The notes beneath the pieces are model-generated. The model was given only the letters and a program-made list of their open reading frames with translations. It was not told the DNA's origin and did no database searches. 64,000 nt of DNA from Ophiodon elongatus (Eukaryota > Chordata > Actinopteri > Perciformes > Hexagrammidae), in contig JACSYO010000506.1 of NCBI GenBank assembly GCA_016806645.1, positions 1,526,001-1,590,000 of the forward strand, read 5' to 3'. Positions 13,401 to 26,400 of the stretch are shown piece by piece. The translations under genes and the position numbers were made by a program. Numbering within the stretch: position 1 is the first letter of the stretch; every line of letters starts with the position of its first letter.

Positions 13401-13484
13401 GCTGCTCTTCCCAACGCCTACATCCCCAATGACTAAAACTTTAAACAGCTTGTCCGTACAATTTGTCACTGAACTTCTTGCCAT
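10403..13484 (-). CDS. rab32: Rab32-family small GTPase (3 exons, 213 aa)
   Basis: Rab32 directs traffic to lysosome-related organelles such as melanosomes and acts at mitochondria. Exons on the minus strand are 13271-13484, 12087-12364 and 10403-10552; junctions are in frame (phase 1, then phase 0) with GT-AG sites. The P-loop GDVGVGKS is at residues 20-27. The Rab32/38-typical IGVDFALK follows at 46-53, G3 is WDIGGQ at 68-73, NKCD at 131-134 and SAK at 162-164. The protein ends Cys-Cys, a double geranylgeranylation signal. An upstream in-frame ATG at 13502 would add six residues, but the ATG at 13484 has a strong Kozak context (A at -3, G at +4) and gives the family's MA- start. G3 normally reads WDIAGQ; the Gly at 71 is odd. 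Rab38 is the alternative, but the neighbours fit RAB32. Human RAB32 is about 225 residues. Confidence 0.94.
10553..12086 (-). other. rab32: RAB32 intron 2
   Basis: A 1.5-kb GT-AG intron between the SAK-encoding exon and the C-terminal exon. It is AT-rich and I see no other gene or element in it. Confidence 0.85.
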
Positions 13485-13502
13485 GTTGTGGTCGACCTGC
13501 AT

Positions 13503-15368
13503 GGAGACAGCTGAAATAATCTATTTCCTAAATCATCGCAAAACTTGGTCTGCTTCACGCTCGGCTTAACAAACATTAGCCCATACGCTTACTACAATGG
13601 TTTTAAATAATCTGCATTTAGTGCAGATGTCTCAACCCTACCCGTTCCTTTTACGATTACTTATTGAAATTCTTTCTTCAAACCAAAGCCATAAATCTTT
13701 GACCTTTGATTCAAAACAGTTAGTGCATGAGGCAAGGCCAAGACCACAGAGCCAGCTTATGTTTCACCATAAAAAACAGGAGACAAAAGAATAAAAAATA
13801 TTTAATTTACCCCAGTCAAACAAGTGTCCTTTTAAATGCTCTACAATATTTGTTTAAAAGGACATACTTAATTTATACTGTGTATATATCAGGCTGCAGA
13901 AAGCTTATTCAGAATATTACTAATGGTTACAGTAGCACTTCACCACATTATACAGATTTAATAGGGTCTTAATATTTAGGAAATTGATTGGTGTACACAA
14001 CCAATCACATAATAGAATCATACACAGCTAATGAATTCTTTCTAATATTGACATGGATATAGATATCACCTGAATATCAAAATATGATCCACAATTCATA
14101 CATTCACAAAACATATGATAACGTTAGGTAATTTATCTTATGCATAAATCTATACAATTATGAAATCAGACGTCTAATTATAAAAGATACAAATTTGAAA
14201 CAGTTAACTTGCATTTCAAGACCATAGAAATGAGATAAATGTACAAAATAAAGAAAGATTCTTACTGAAAATGTGGCACTTGAACTTGTCCTCTGCTACA
14301 TTCGTGACACAGTTATTAGTGCACTTGCCTGGCAGTACTGTATCGATCAAAAATTCACAAATAATTGCTTTTTTTCCCCAACAAGAAATCACGTTAACAT
14401 GTCGACTTTTATATCTCAACATTTTTGTTCTGCTCTCCTAGCTCAAAACAAAAGTTTAATATTTTGGGAAATGCGCTTCGTTGCTTTCTTGCCAAAATTT
14501 AGAAAAGAGGATTTATACCCGTCACACGTCTGTACACTTGATATGAAGCTTCCAACAGCAATTAGCCTCGCTCTGTTTAAAGGTCACAAAATCTGCTTAC
14601 AAGCACAAAGCTCAGTAATTAATATCATGTTTGTCGAATCTGTACGAAAAGTGTAAAAAATATTAGGAATTGTCATCTTTGGATGAAGCTAGGCTAGCCG
14701 TTTCCCCCTTTCCAGTCTTTATGCGAAGCTAAGCTAATGGCTGCTAGCTGTAGCTTTATATTCATCGGATTTAGTGGAATTGATCTCAATTAACTCTCTT
14801 CAACAAAGCAAGTAAGTGTATTTTACAAAACGTCAAACTATTCCTTTAAACCTCTCCATTTTCATTCCTGATGAAGCACAAAACACTGAATGTGTTACAC
14901 AAAACATATTCCACATTTTTTTGTTGACAAATAAGAAGGTTTTGTATTACATACAACGTATATTCACCTTTAAGTCCCCCTGCTTAAAATCAGCAGACTC
15001 ATCTGCTTGTTATGTCACCTACATTTCTCAAATAAATCTATTTATATTAAAAGTGTGTACATACATAGAGAATCTTGGTTGTTTGTCTCATAAGAACAAA
15101 ATCTATTTTATCCTAAAAGCTTATGTTAGCATATAAATAGATGTTTGTAATAAGCTAATTCTTCCGCTATTGTAGACAACATCTAAAATCATTTTAAAAT
15201 GTTGCGCCTTGTTTTTCACCCTTATCATGTAACAGCTATCAATTATAGAGTGAAAAATGACTTGTCAGACCACAGAAGGACTTTTCTCTCATACTATATC
15301 GTCATATACAGCACATATCATTAGAAACTTGAAAATATAGTACAACTGATAATACTTAGTGTGCACCC
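13503..15368. other. Spacer between RAB32 start and GRM1 stop
   Basis: The two genes run in the same direction, and only about 1.9 kb separates the GRM1 stop codon from the RAB32 start. The GRM1 3' UTR and the RAB32 promoter must share it. It contains the foldback element at 14449-14848; no coding sequence was recognised. Confidence 0.7.
14449..14848. mobile_element. Foldback (MITE-like) element, copy 1
   Basis: The two ends are imperfect inverted repeats: an AATATTTTGGGAAAT-type left end and a right end whose complement reads AGTTTGACGTTTTG. Inside, the right half carries a TAGCTTAGCTTCGCATAAAG-type block in reverse complement. The same blocks occur in the element at 18910-19324. No open frame for a transposase is present, so it would be non-autonomous. 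It resembles a dispersed repeat common in teleost genomes (from memory, not searched). Confidence 0.6.
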
Positions 15369-18300
15369 TCACAGAGTTGAGGAGCTTTGCTTGTAGTCTC
15401 TGAGGATGACAGCGGCATATGTCACATTTGTTGGGCTGCACAAAATTGACTCGGAAACCGGCGAATTGGGAAAGGGGCTCGCTGGAGGAGCAGCGCAATC
15501 TCGGAAAGGGGACGGAGGCATCAAAGCCAGAGAACCATCCAATGCTAATTTGACTTCCACCAAGTCCTCCTCGTTGTGAATCTGGGCGTTGTTGTACATG
15601 TAACCGTGGAGAAGACCAAACTGCTCACGGTCCATCTCATCCTCCTCTAAAGGGGGAGTGGGCTCTTCATCGAACGGGTCCAGGTGCAGAGGCAGGACCG
15701 GGTTCTGCTGGATGAGGTGGGCCTGGTGGTAAACAGGCATGCCGCTGCTCACGGCCTCAGGCATGCTAATCATATTAAGCTCAGGGTTGTAACTGTTAAA
15801 TTTACCAAGCACCACCTCCTCCTGCAGGTGGTCCATGATGACGTGTTGGGGGATACTGCAATTTGGCCGCAGATGCTGAGGTGTGTAGAGCTCCACCTCC
15901 TCCACGGCTTTCATCAGTCCACAGGCAGGAATTTGCCCGTGGGGCATCATGGGGGGAGTGATGGGGGGATTGTATCTGATAAGGTCACTCTCGTCCTCCT
16001 CGGCCACATTGTACAAGGTCTTAGTGCTGAGGTCTGAGAAGTCCAGGGCTCTGTTTTGGTACGAATTAGTTAAGGGTCTGATGACAGCCATCTGATTGGA
16101 ACCGGCTTCCTGTCTCTTCACATGCACTGACAGTCTGTGCCACGTGTGATCCCCTTTTGGAGGATGTCTTGCACCTGGTTCAGACCATGACACAGACTTT
16201 CCATTAGAACTATGAACAAAATAAAGATGGCTGTTACTTCACCGGAACCCACAAAAGTGGAGACACAAAAAGCAATTTCGGTTCATGTCAGAAAAAATTA
16301 TCTAGGCGTTCAAAATATGAAAAATATGAATCATGTTGTGCGTAATATTCCAGGGTATCTGCAGGTTTTAGAAGTTTTAAAAATCTAGGAAGAACATTGA
16401 CCCATAATGGGCTAGTGTTGATTTTAGCAACGACTTAAATTAACTTAAATTAATTAATAATATTTAATCTAATTCATCCATCCATTCTATCCCGCTCATG
16501 TGGGACCAGGTCACATTATTTAATTAATGATGTCATTGGGAAATATTTCTGGAAAGTCCTTAAAAAATAGGTTATACTGCTATATTGTTTTCTTTCATGC
16601 TTTGGCTGTCATGAGTGTAAAAACAATTTCAATTTAATTCTATGTGATATCAAAAAGGGTCTAAAAAAGTCCTACATTTAATTTGGTGAACCCTGCAGTA
16701 ACCCCGTAATCGATATTAGTGATCCCACTTGTCATCCCAGATGCTTGTTTTAATTTTACCATCAGTTCAAAGGTTAAAATGGCTGTGTGAATTGAGCACT
16801 GACCTATATCCGTCACACTTTACAACAGGTGTCCCTATGAAAGTAAATACAGTAAGATATCAGGTTCCCTTTGAGAGGGAATTACAGTAAAAAACCAGCC
16901 TCCCCGAGGTGCCTCAGGAGCAGGACTCACAGACTCAATTAATGAACCTACCTGCCGTTTCCAGTGTTCTTCTTCCTCTTGAACATGTTGAGCAGGCTGT
17001 TGCTTCGGCAGGCAATTTTGCCATCGCCGACGTGCATGCGCACAGCATCAGAGGTGGTGAACGCGCTGCGCACGTTCCGCTCAGGTTTGGCAATGATGAT
17101 GTACATCTTTGGGGTGAACATACAGCCCAAAGCTACAGTCACACTGAGGCTTACAGAGAAAGATGTGGTGATGATCTTGTAGTTGCTGCCAAAGTAGATT
17201 GGCACAAACGCCAGCCATATTATACATGTGGTGTACATGGTGAAGGCGATGTATTTGGCCTCGTTGAAATTTGCAGGGACGTTGCGGGTCTTGAAGGCAT
17301 AATAAGTGCAGCTCATGATCAGCAAGCCGTTGTAGCCCAGAGGGGCCACAACACCCACGTTGCTGGTGTTGCAGATGAGGAAGACCTCTTTGATGCTGGG
17401 GTAGGATTTGATGGGCTCAGGAGGCTCCATGATGATGAGGGTAACCTCCACGGTGAGCTGGGCACCGATCAGGATGGAGGCAATGACCAATTGAGCCCAA
17501 GCACTCATGAACCTCGGTTTCCTGGTGCAAATCTTCTTCTTGCTGCCCGCCAGAATACGGGCGATGCGGTTGGTTTTGGTTACCAGGGCGGAGTAGCACA
17601 TAGCAGCTGAGAGTCCGACAAGCAGCCTCTGGAGGTAGCAGGAGGCCACGGTGGGACGGGCGATGAGGGTGAAAGGACACAGGTAGCCCAGGAAGATCCC
17701 CGCGAGGATGATGTAGCAGAGCTCCCGGCTGGAGGATTTGACCACAGGCGTGTCACGGTACAAGACAAAGATGAAGGCAACAAATGACGTGACCAGGATA
17801 CCCACGCAGGAGAAAACCACCTGGATAATGGACTCTGGATTGCTCCACTCCAGGTAGCGCACGGGAATTGGCTCACAGCCTGAAAAGGATAAAAACATGA
17901 CGATATAAATACAACTAAAATACATGAAAAGCAGCTCATAAAACTTTAAACATTTCAGTACCAGCTTGGTGGTTAGATTTCTGATTATCTCGAGAAACAA
18001 ATGCCGAAATAAAAAGTAATTCTGAGAAGAATGAAATGAAAAGTTATTGTTGGGACACATTCAAAATTAATCAAATAAATGTTTAGCCTGAGAAAATACA
18101 GTAAGTCTCAAAGTAGGTTTTTAGCTCAACTATAAATAAACCCCTTTTTACTCAGCCATGGCCGGGCTGGGCTGCAGCCAGCAGAGGACGGGGCCAATGC
18201 AGCAGGACAAAGTAAATCACTGCGTTTTTCATGAATCCAAATACAATCTCATTTCTGCTTCATGTTGAGGGCACACTTTCAATATATAATTAATGTTGTT

Positions 18301-21300
18301 TTATTTATTTATTGTCGGACGGCAGGAGGGTTGGGGTTGAAAAACTGCACAAGAATAATTTTTATGTCATCCCTGTGCGCCACATTTTCTTGTTTATGTG
18401 TGTACCTAAAGGTCTTGTCGTAAAAAAATAAATAAAAATGAAACAGCATGGAGGCAGGATGATCCTATTAAGAAAGTGTCTCGTCTTTGAACAGCGCAGA
18501 AGGCCTTTGAAAGTGGGCCAGAAGAAGAGTGGTAAGTGAAGTAGGGCTGCTGTCGGATAAAATGGTGAAGATGATGAATGGCTCTCAGGTGTCATGGGAA
18601 AGCAAAGAAAATAGGACAGAACAGGTTTATGAAATAGTGCTACAAAGAAACTTAGCAGGACAGTATGGAGTACAGGTGGGGGCACGAGGGGAGTAGAAGC
18701 TTGGAGGAACTTAACTTTCTACAGAGCTTCTAATAAGAATCTCCTCTTGTCTCTGAAATCATCAATCATGGCCACTGAAGTGACCTACATTCATCTAAAT
18801 TTACATATAGAAATTGCAGAACAGCAAAATTGTCTGTTCCAATCCGACGAGGATTATTGTCTTGGATGGATTTAACAGATAAATCCAATTTTTGTGATTT
18901 AAAGCAATAGTTGGACATTTTGGGAAATACATGTATTCACTTTAATGCTGAGCATTAGATGAGAAGATTGAAACCACTCTCATATCGGTCCGGTAAATAT
19001 TAAGCTCCAGCTGATTAGCATAGCTTAGCATAAAGACATAAGAGGAGACATGTGGAAACAGCTAGCCGGACTAGTTCATAAATAAACATGTTAAATCTCA
19101 TTTGTTTGATTTGTACAGAATTTGTGATCTTATGGGGGTAAGGGGGCAGGAGGGGGGCGTGGGGGGGGGGCTAGCTGTTTTTCTCCATTTCTTGTTGCTA
19201 AGCTATGCTAACTGGCTGCTTGCTGTCGCCTTATATGTAACGAACAGATATGAAGGTGGTATCAATCTTCTCATTTTACTCTTGGGGAAAAAAACAAATA
19301 TGCCTATTTTCCAAAATGTCCAACTCTAAAAGAAAACCAGTTACAGTTACAGCGCTCCAAGCAGGTGAGAGTTTACAGCGGTAGGTAAATAGAGAGTAAG
19401 GAGCACTAGCCTACCTTCCAGTTCTTCGTCTGGCCACCAGCCGAGATCACAGGCCTTGCACGTGAACTCGTCCTGGACGAACTCGTTGTCCTTACAGTCG
19501 GTGCAGATCCAGCAGCAGCTCACTTCTCCCTTCCTGATCACCTGGTCAAGAAATAAGTTGGATAATAAGTGTGTTCATAATAACTGTTGAGTTGTCAGGT
19601 TTTGAAAACTCCCTTTGAGTAGTTAGATCATTTGACCATTTCTATTTCTAGGAAAGGGCTGCATATGATCTGGACAAAAAAACACATTAATTAACATCTC
19701 ATTCATATTTAAAGCTGTAGAGTTGATGATTAAAACCCTTTATTAATGACCGGTGAACGTGTTTAATGGATTATTAGTTATTAATGGAACATTTATAACT
19801 TCATTATAACCAAAAGGATGAACATCAGCCAATATGTTTGTTCACAACCTGGCAACCCAGCATCTGTTCTCATTAATGGCTTAATACTGATCTATAAAGC
19901 ATTAAATGAGTACATTATGTATTATGTACGCCATTAAATCCATTAGTTAAAACAAGATAATTGTAGTCCTAATATTTAAAGATCAGTGACTCCAATGCAA
20001 AGACTGAACTACAAAGCTACAGTACAGAGGTTCAGAGGTAACATGTGTAGTGACAAGTTGTCCTACGCAGCAGAGTATCTAAAGGATTTGTCCCTCACCT
20101 TGATCTCTCCTTTGGAGCAGGGCTCACTGCAGACGGAGCGGACCATGTCACTGCGGTTCATCTGCATCATTCCATCATCCAGACTGAGTAGGCCCTCATG
20201 CCAGGAGCCGATGTTGATGTAGTCATAAACACTCGGCTCCACATGCTGGAAGTTCATAATCTCGTACCTGATGGTGGAGAGAAAGCTATGAGTTACAGGA
20301 ACACACGAGTTAACAAGGTTTCACCGACGCTGAATCAATTTTTAAAGGGGAAATAACAGGAGTTTTACTGCCACTTAGCACAACAACAGCATATTGTATC
20401 AGCAGGGGGCCTGTCAGGCTCTTGATCAATACTTGTGACTAAGGTATGATTTTGCCTGCTGCTGATATGTCTTTCATATTTTCCTCTCTGGATTGCAATA
20501 AAAACTCCCCACTAGAATTTCACAACACTTTCACACTCACCTGACTTTGCAATTTCAGTTGCTCACTGATGAAAGCTGAAAGCTAGCTACTGAAACTATT
20601 GCTGTGTGTTCAAAACAAGCAGGATTATTAGTGAGAGGTTTCAGTGTATGTATCATTGAGGTGCCAGACAATTGCTTTTCTTATTACAATAGGGACATTA
20701 TTCCCTGATAACTGAAAGCAACCTTTAAAATGATTCAATACATTTTATTCTCTATATCAACTTTGTGCACATCATATTTGCACTGACAGGAGTAATTTCA
20801 GCATCACCTGTCCTTGAAAGGTTATTTGGGAAGTTGTATAATAAATTTGGGGTGCTGTATATTCATATTTAGCTTATTTATTGAGAGTAATTTTAGAAAA
20901 GCAAACATCAGTTTTAGTGTTCCAATTTGCCAACAAATTAATCTGTTTCCTGCAACAAGACACTGCTAATTCAATTCAGAACAAAGAATAAAAAACACAA
21001 AATGTACTTAATAAAACTCTAAGTACATCTGATTCTGAACGTTGTTTGAATATTCAAATGAAACACAATTTTCATATAATTTACACTATTCTGAAATGGG
21101 CTATTCTGCAAAAGAAGCACTTTTACTTTTTGTAATTTAAAAAGTATTTTTAATTTTAAATTACAAAAAGTAAAAGTGCGCTGGCCCTTTAAAGTTTAAA
21201 GGGCCAGTGTGTAGGATTAGGCGGCATCTAGCTGTGGAGTTGCAGACTGTAACCACATGAAGCGTGTAGGAGAACTACGGTGGCCCACACGAAAACCCCC

Positions 21301-23381
21301 AAAATGGGAATGGCCTTATCCAGAGTCAGTGTTTGATTAGTCCGTTCTGGGCTTCTATAGAAACATGGCGTCCGTGAAGAGGACCCGCTTTCTATGTAGG
21401 TATAAATGGCTCAGTCTAAGGTAACGAAAACTTGATTCTTATTTTCTTTTTGATGTGTCTTCCACAACTGAGTATTTCTAGAGGTATGTAAAGGTGGCGC
21501 GTTTTACCTCCCAGGTAAGTCGCCGTTCTCGTCAAACCATATGTCCTCTCCAGAAACACCCGCGAAGGACGTCTTGAGGAGAAAGTCCAGCAAGTGGCTG
21601 CCATCAACGGGCTTCATGTTCTCACAGAGCCCCACATGACCAGGGCAGAGAACCGTGTGCATGTCATGCAGCCCGTGGGCCATGGCGTAGATGGCGTTGA
21701 TGACGAAGCCCATCTTGCTGTCCTGAACGTAGTTGTCCTCCAGACTTTCGTAACCTGCCCACACATTAAGAAACGGTAAGGACTCATCTCCAGGAGAGTC
21801 CTTTGAAGGGAAAGCCTTACAGGAGGTGCTTCATTGCCGCAAGCGGTAGCATGTTACGTGTGGTGCTGTCAGAATAGTTTCTACATTTCAGGTGTGTCTA
21901 GCGTGATGTAACATATTACAAAGGAGTGATAGGGTGCTCACAGATACATTCTTGTTCTTATTCTCTGAATACAGGCAGCGAGCTACACGACTCTTTGGCT
22001 CAGTGGGAGACTGCTTTAAAAGAACTGGAAGCCTCAGAAAATGGCTTCAAAGAAACCTTGTTACCATGGCAAGACTATTCATTTCTGCATTCCTGAGTCA
22101 GGCTTCAATTAGAGTTTGTTCTGAAATGCCGTGCCACTGACATCGTGTCTCGTCAAGCAGAAAAACGAACCAAGCGTTCTCACGTGTTTAGGATCTGTCG
22201 TCCTCCATCCGTATTGTTTCTCCTCAGACAGACACGATGAGTGAATGAGACAAACAGTGTGTGAAGTTCAAACACACCCTATCAGTTCAGTGTAATGCAA
22301 GCTAGAAGCAGAGTAAGCAGTTGCTTTGTGTTAAAAGTAACATGTCAACTTAGTGTTTATTTCAAAGAGATGCATCATGCATTCAATATGTTTTGGGGAA
22401 ACAGAGGAATAGGTGCGTATGTTTGGCAGCTCCTGGAGCTGAACATGCTCTTTCTTTTTCCTTTTTTTTTTTACCTTTCTGGTATCTTTTGCCAGAGCAC
22501 AGACAAGTCTTGTAAAATCATCACTTGGTAGGAAGGCAACAAGTCCTTAAATCTTTCTTTCGACTAAATAATTGCCCTCGAATCCTTGGATAATTTATTA
22601 TTGTCCACATCCTTTTTACAAAAGGGTCACGCTGGTGAAGCAGATTTTCACATCAGCACTCTGTGCTAGTAAATAACCAACGCCTATGAATAAAATTATG
22701 CTCTAGTTGGCTTCACCCGACAGTCTCTGTCCCGTGAATCCCAAACTCCCTGTTTCATATTTTATGAAAAGGGAGCAGAGTGTGATGTAACGACTGATAA
22801 TGTAATATCTGATGGAGATTGATACAGCTGGTGACTGAATCCTTTCCCCTACAAGGGAATATATAAGATTAGGTATTCATTCTGACTACGGTTTGATATA
22901 TTTTATTGACGATGCATGAATACTTTAATACAAAACCAAAATTTTATTCAAGTGACTGAAACTCCATGAGCAAGATTATTGTTACGCTGTCAGCAGTCTT
23001 CATAGCTGGTATTTTCAAAAGGTCATGGTCATTAATGACACAGCTCTTTATGTTATCCAGTCACTCAGATTAGTTTTACCTTTTGTAAGCCCTTCTACAA
23101 TTTATTAGGGGATATTCATTTGAAATAATAGGAGAGGATAAATTGTTATTGAATTATTCGTTTGTTTGCAGAATTTCTAAAATCCTATTTTATAAAAGGC
23201 TTTTTCAGGATTTCTTAATTTTGCAATAAAATACATTTTATTGCTATTACTATCATTTTGTCATTATTTATTTTAGTATTTTCATGAGTTGAGGTGTAAG
23301 TATCTTAATGAGTTTTTCTTAAATTGTACATTGTATTTTCTTTTCTTCAAATAATAAAAGTAAACAGTGTTGTTGTTTTAT

Positions 23382-23447
<66 letters not shown>

Positions 23448-26400
23448 CGTGTGAATAACATGTTTAAAGGATTGCTCAGGCTTGGCAGAGATATTCTCAT
23501 TTCTAGTTACATAATTAGTCATTTACAGTGTCAGTTGCTCCATTTGTCCTTTTCTCTAAACTCTGTGCAAACATTCACACACTGCACAAATCAACATTTA
23601 ACTGTGTGACATACGAGGCCGAGAGCTTTTATGAGGATCATCCATTGCCGACGTGTTTTCTCACAATATGTTTTAAATCAAGTGATGGTCGTTAAAAAAC
23701 GCACTGCTGGGAAAACGACTGCCTGTGCAGACAAACACATATACAGTAAATTCAGTTGGGTAGCAGCTGGGTGAGCGTCCGATGGGAACTGCTGGTGATG
23801 ACCTAGTTTAACAGCTCCTTGGGTTTGACGCTCGTCTCACTCACTGAGCTGCGTGAGCTTCAGTCATGATGCAATGATGTCACGATGTCAGCATGCAAGC
23901 AATTCTAGTCGGCTTTTAAAGTTCAGTCGGCTGCAAGACAACCAAATATCTCTGTCCAAATATGAAAGAAACTGCAATACAATGGCTCTAAAATACGTGT
24001 TATCTGTTACAATAGGCTTTTCTAGTTCTGTGGCTACATGCAACTCAAGCCGGATCAGCCAGTTACCATCTCACTCAAATGTTATTGGGCTGTTTTGTAC
24101 GACGTAAAAGGGTGTGAGGGCACAAAGTGAGAGCGGATCAATTGTTGGGCTCTCACTGTAGTGTAAGAAAAAAACAAATTAAAACATCCCAATAGCTTCA
24201 TATATTAGAGGTTTACTGAGATTAATAGTACATTTAGAGAGTACTAAGAATATAAACTGACAAGCAAAATGATCACATCATGTGAGTAAACCTTAATATC
24301 AGTCAACCTCTACGTATATTGCCAAAGTGAGGAGCATTATGATTCCATTCAGAGGGATTCACTCACCGTCCTGGAGTTCTACACCAAAAAAATCAATAAG
24401 AAAATCAATAAGAAGATAAAAACAATAGAAGTAACAGGGCAGCAAGCAATAACTCTATCTCCACTTATGAGGCACAAATAAGTATTCTAATAACTGCTAT
24501 CAAAAAATGAAGCTTTGTAGGAATGAATACAAGCTTGAGGTATGTGCATAATAAAGAAGAGAGGTTCTATTCTCGTAAATAATGTGCAAATGCTGCAAAG
24601 GAATAAATGATTAAAACTACTGCAGAAAGTGAGATGCAATGCCAAAAACAAATCCACTTGAAGAATCTCGAGAGCTGTGAACTGAAAAGGAATAAAATGT
24701 TTTGTGTTTTTTACTGCATGCATAATTTTATATTTACGTTTATCAATATGATGAATTTTAAAGAAGGGTTTTAGAAACACTGAATTAAACAGCATCAACC
24801 AGGTACATTAAGATTGAAAACGTAAATATATCTATCAATATGTTTATCAAATAAATATGTAAGAGCAGTATGCAAAAATATGTTTTGAAAACATGCTTGT
24901 TGAGCATTGTTTCGAGAAACCAAGTACTTAAGCTAATGCAATAATTTAGTTCCTTTGTAAAAGAAAAGGATTTAATTTACCTAGATCATCATCCTCTGTC
25001 GAGCCAAGTGTCACAGAAATGAACAATATGAAAGAAATATGTGTTATTGGTTTGACTTCGAGAGAATCCTACCCTCTGGCAGTCTAATTCATAATTTAAG
25101 ACCGTGTTCCAGTTTATGGGGCCTTTTGGCTTCGTCCGCCGGGCATTGCACACATCAGAACAGTTCAAGAAGACAAGCTGATGTGCACACTGGCGCAAAA
25201 ATGTAAACCAGAGAAACTGCAGGAAACATCATAATTGCCTGACGTATTGTTTAGCTACCTGAGCAGTTTCGTGCATAATTCAGGTTCTCGAGCGGGTGAC
25301 CGGGAAGGCGGCACTGGAAGCGGTACTGCCAGAACTCGGGGAACCACGGGTTTCGGGTGTTGGAGCTGAGCTTGAGCTTCAGGAAGTAGTCATCGAAGGA
25401 GGAGACCTCGTCAGACTGCAGCTTCACGGTGATGCCGCCCACGGCCTCCTGTTCGTATCCCTCCACCACCTCGACCCGGTCGGCCCAGCCGTCACTGCAT
25501 GGAGAGAAACACACTGCAAATAGTACCACTGGCACTAGCGCCAGTTTGTGCCTCTCAAGCATTAACATTAACATTTGAGTGACAGGGCAAAACTTAGGAA
25601 AATAAACTGATGACCTTAGAGGAACCCAGAAGGTCATTCACGCCATATTTTCTTAAGGAATTTCCAGAACTCTGAAAGATTTTTCGAACCATCACGGTTG
25701 GAAATGATGTACTGTATGTCCTTACTTGCGTTATATGACGTGAACCAACATTTTAAGTCTTATTATTGTTACCTGCCATTATCTATAATAGTCTTACTTT
25801 CTATTCATTTATATTTTCATTTAAAAAAAAGCTTTTATATTTTTCTTGCACAAAATGTAATTGTCCTTGTTGTTTCCACTATCCCGGAATCAATCAACAA
25901 TTGTTTTGCTCAACCAGGGAACTAAATATATTATCATCTAGATGGTTAGAAGAGTCTTTGAGGCTTCTGGAAACTCCTTCAGAAAATAGGTATGTGTTGA
26001 AAATGACCTTCTGGGGGTCACTTGGTTTTTAATTTTCTGTAAAACAGACCTTTAGCTCTGTGACTCAAATGTAATATTAAAACATGTGACACAAACTGGG
26101 GTCTTGCAACTGAAGGATTACAGGTTAATGTTGGCTGAGAGGTCTGCAAGATTTTGGGTTTCACATGGATTTTTAAAACCAGTTATAATACATCGAAAAA
26201 ATAACAGTTTCTGAAAAGTTTGACGTTTTGGGAAATGAGAGACTAAACCCCAGTTCTAGCAGCTATGAGCAATTTGAGCAAGTTCTAATCCTTACTCTTA
26301 AACTTTTGGCATTGTTTATATTCTGAATATCTGTTTGTTGATATTTATATTTCCGCTCTTCATATTTGCTCTCGCTCCTACTTTGTACGGCAATTGCTGC

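Larger units (their letters stand above)
20268..21507 (-). other. grm1: GRM1 intron 4
   Basis: A 1.2-kb GT-AG intron. Its end nearest exon 4 carries the tandem hairpins at 21117-21207 and an adjoining probable dispersed repeat. No exon seen. Confidence 0.85.

Noticed and set aside
13485..13502. RAB32 start at the upstream in-frame ATG
   Set aside because: Weak Kozak context (T at -3); the next ATG at 13484 is strong and fits the family.
16909..17610. A 233-codon plus-strand frame
   Set aside because: Antisense shadow of the GRM1 7TM exon.
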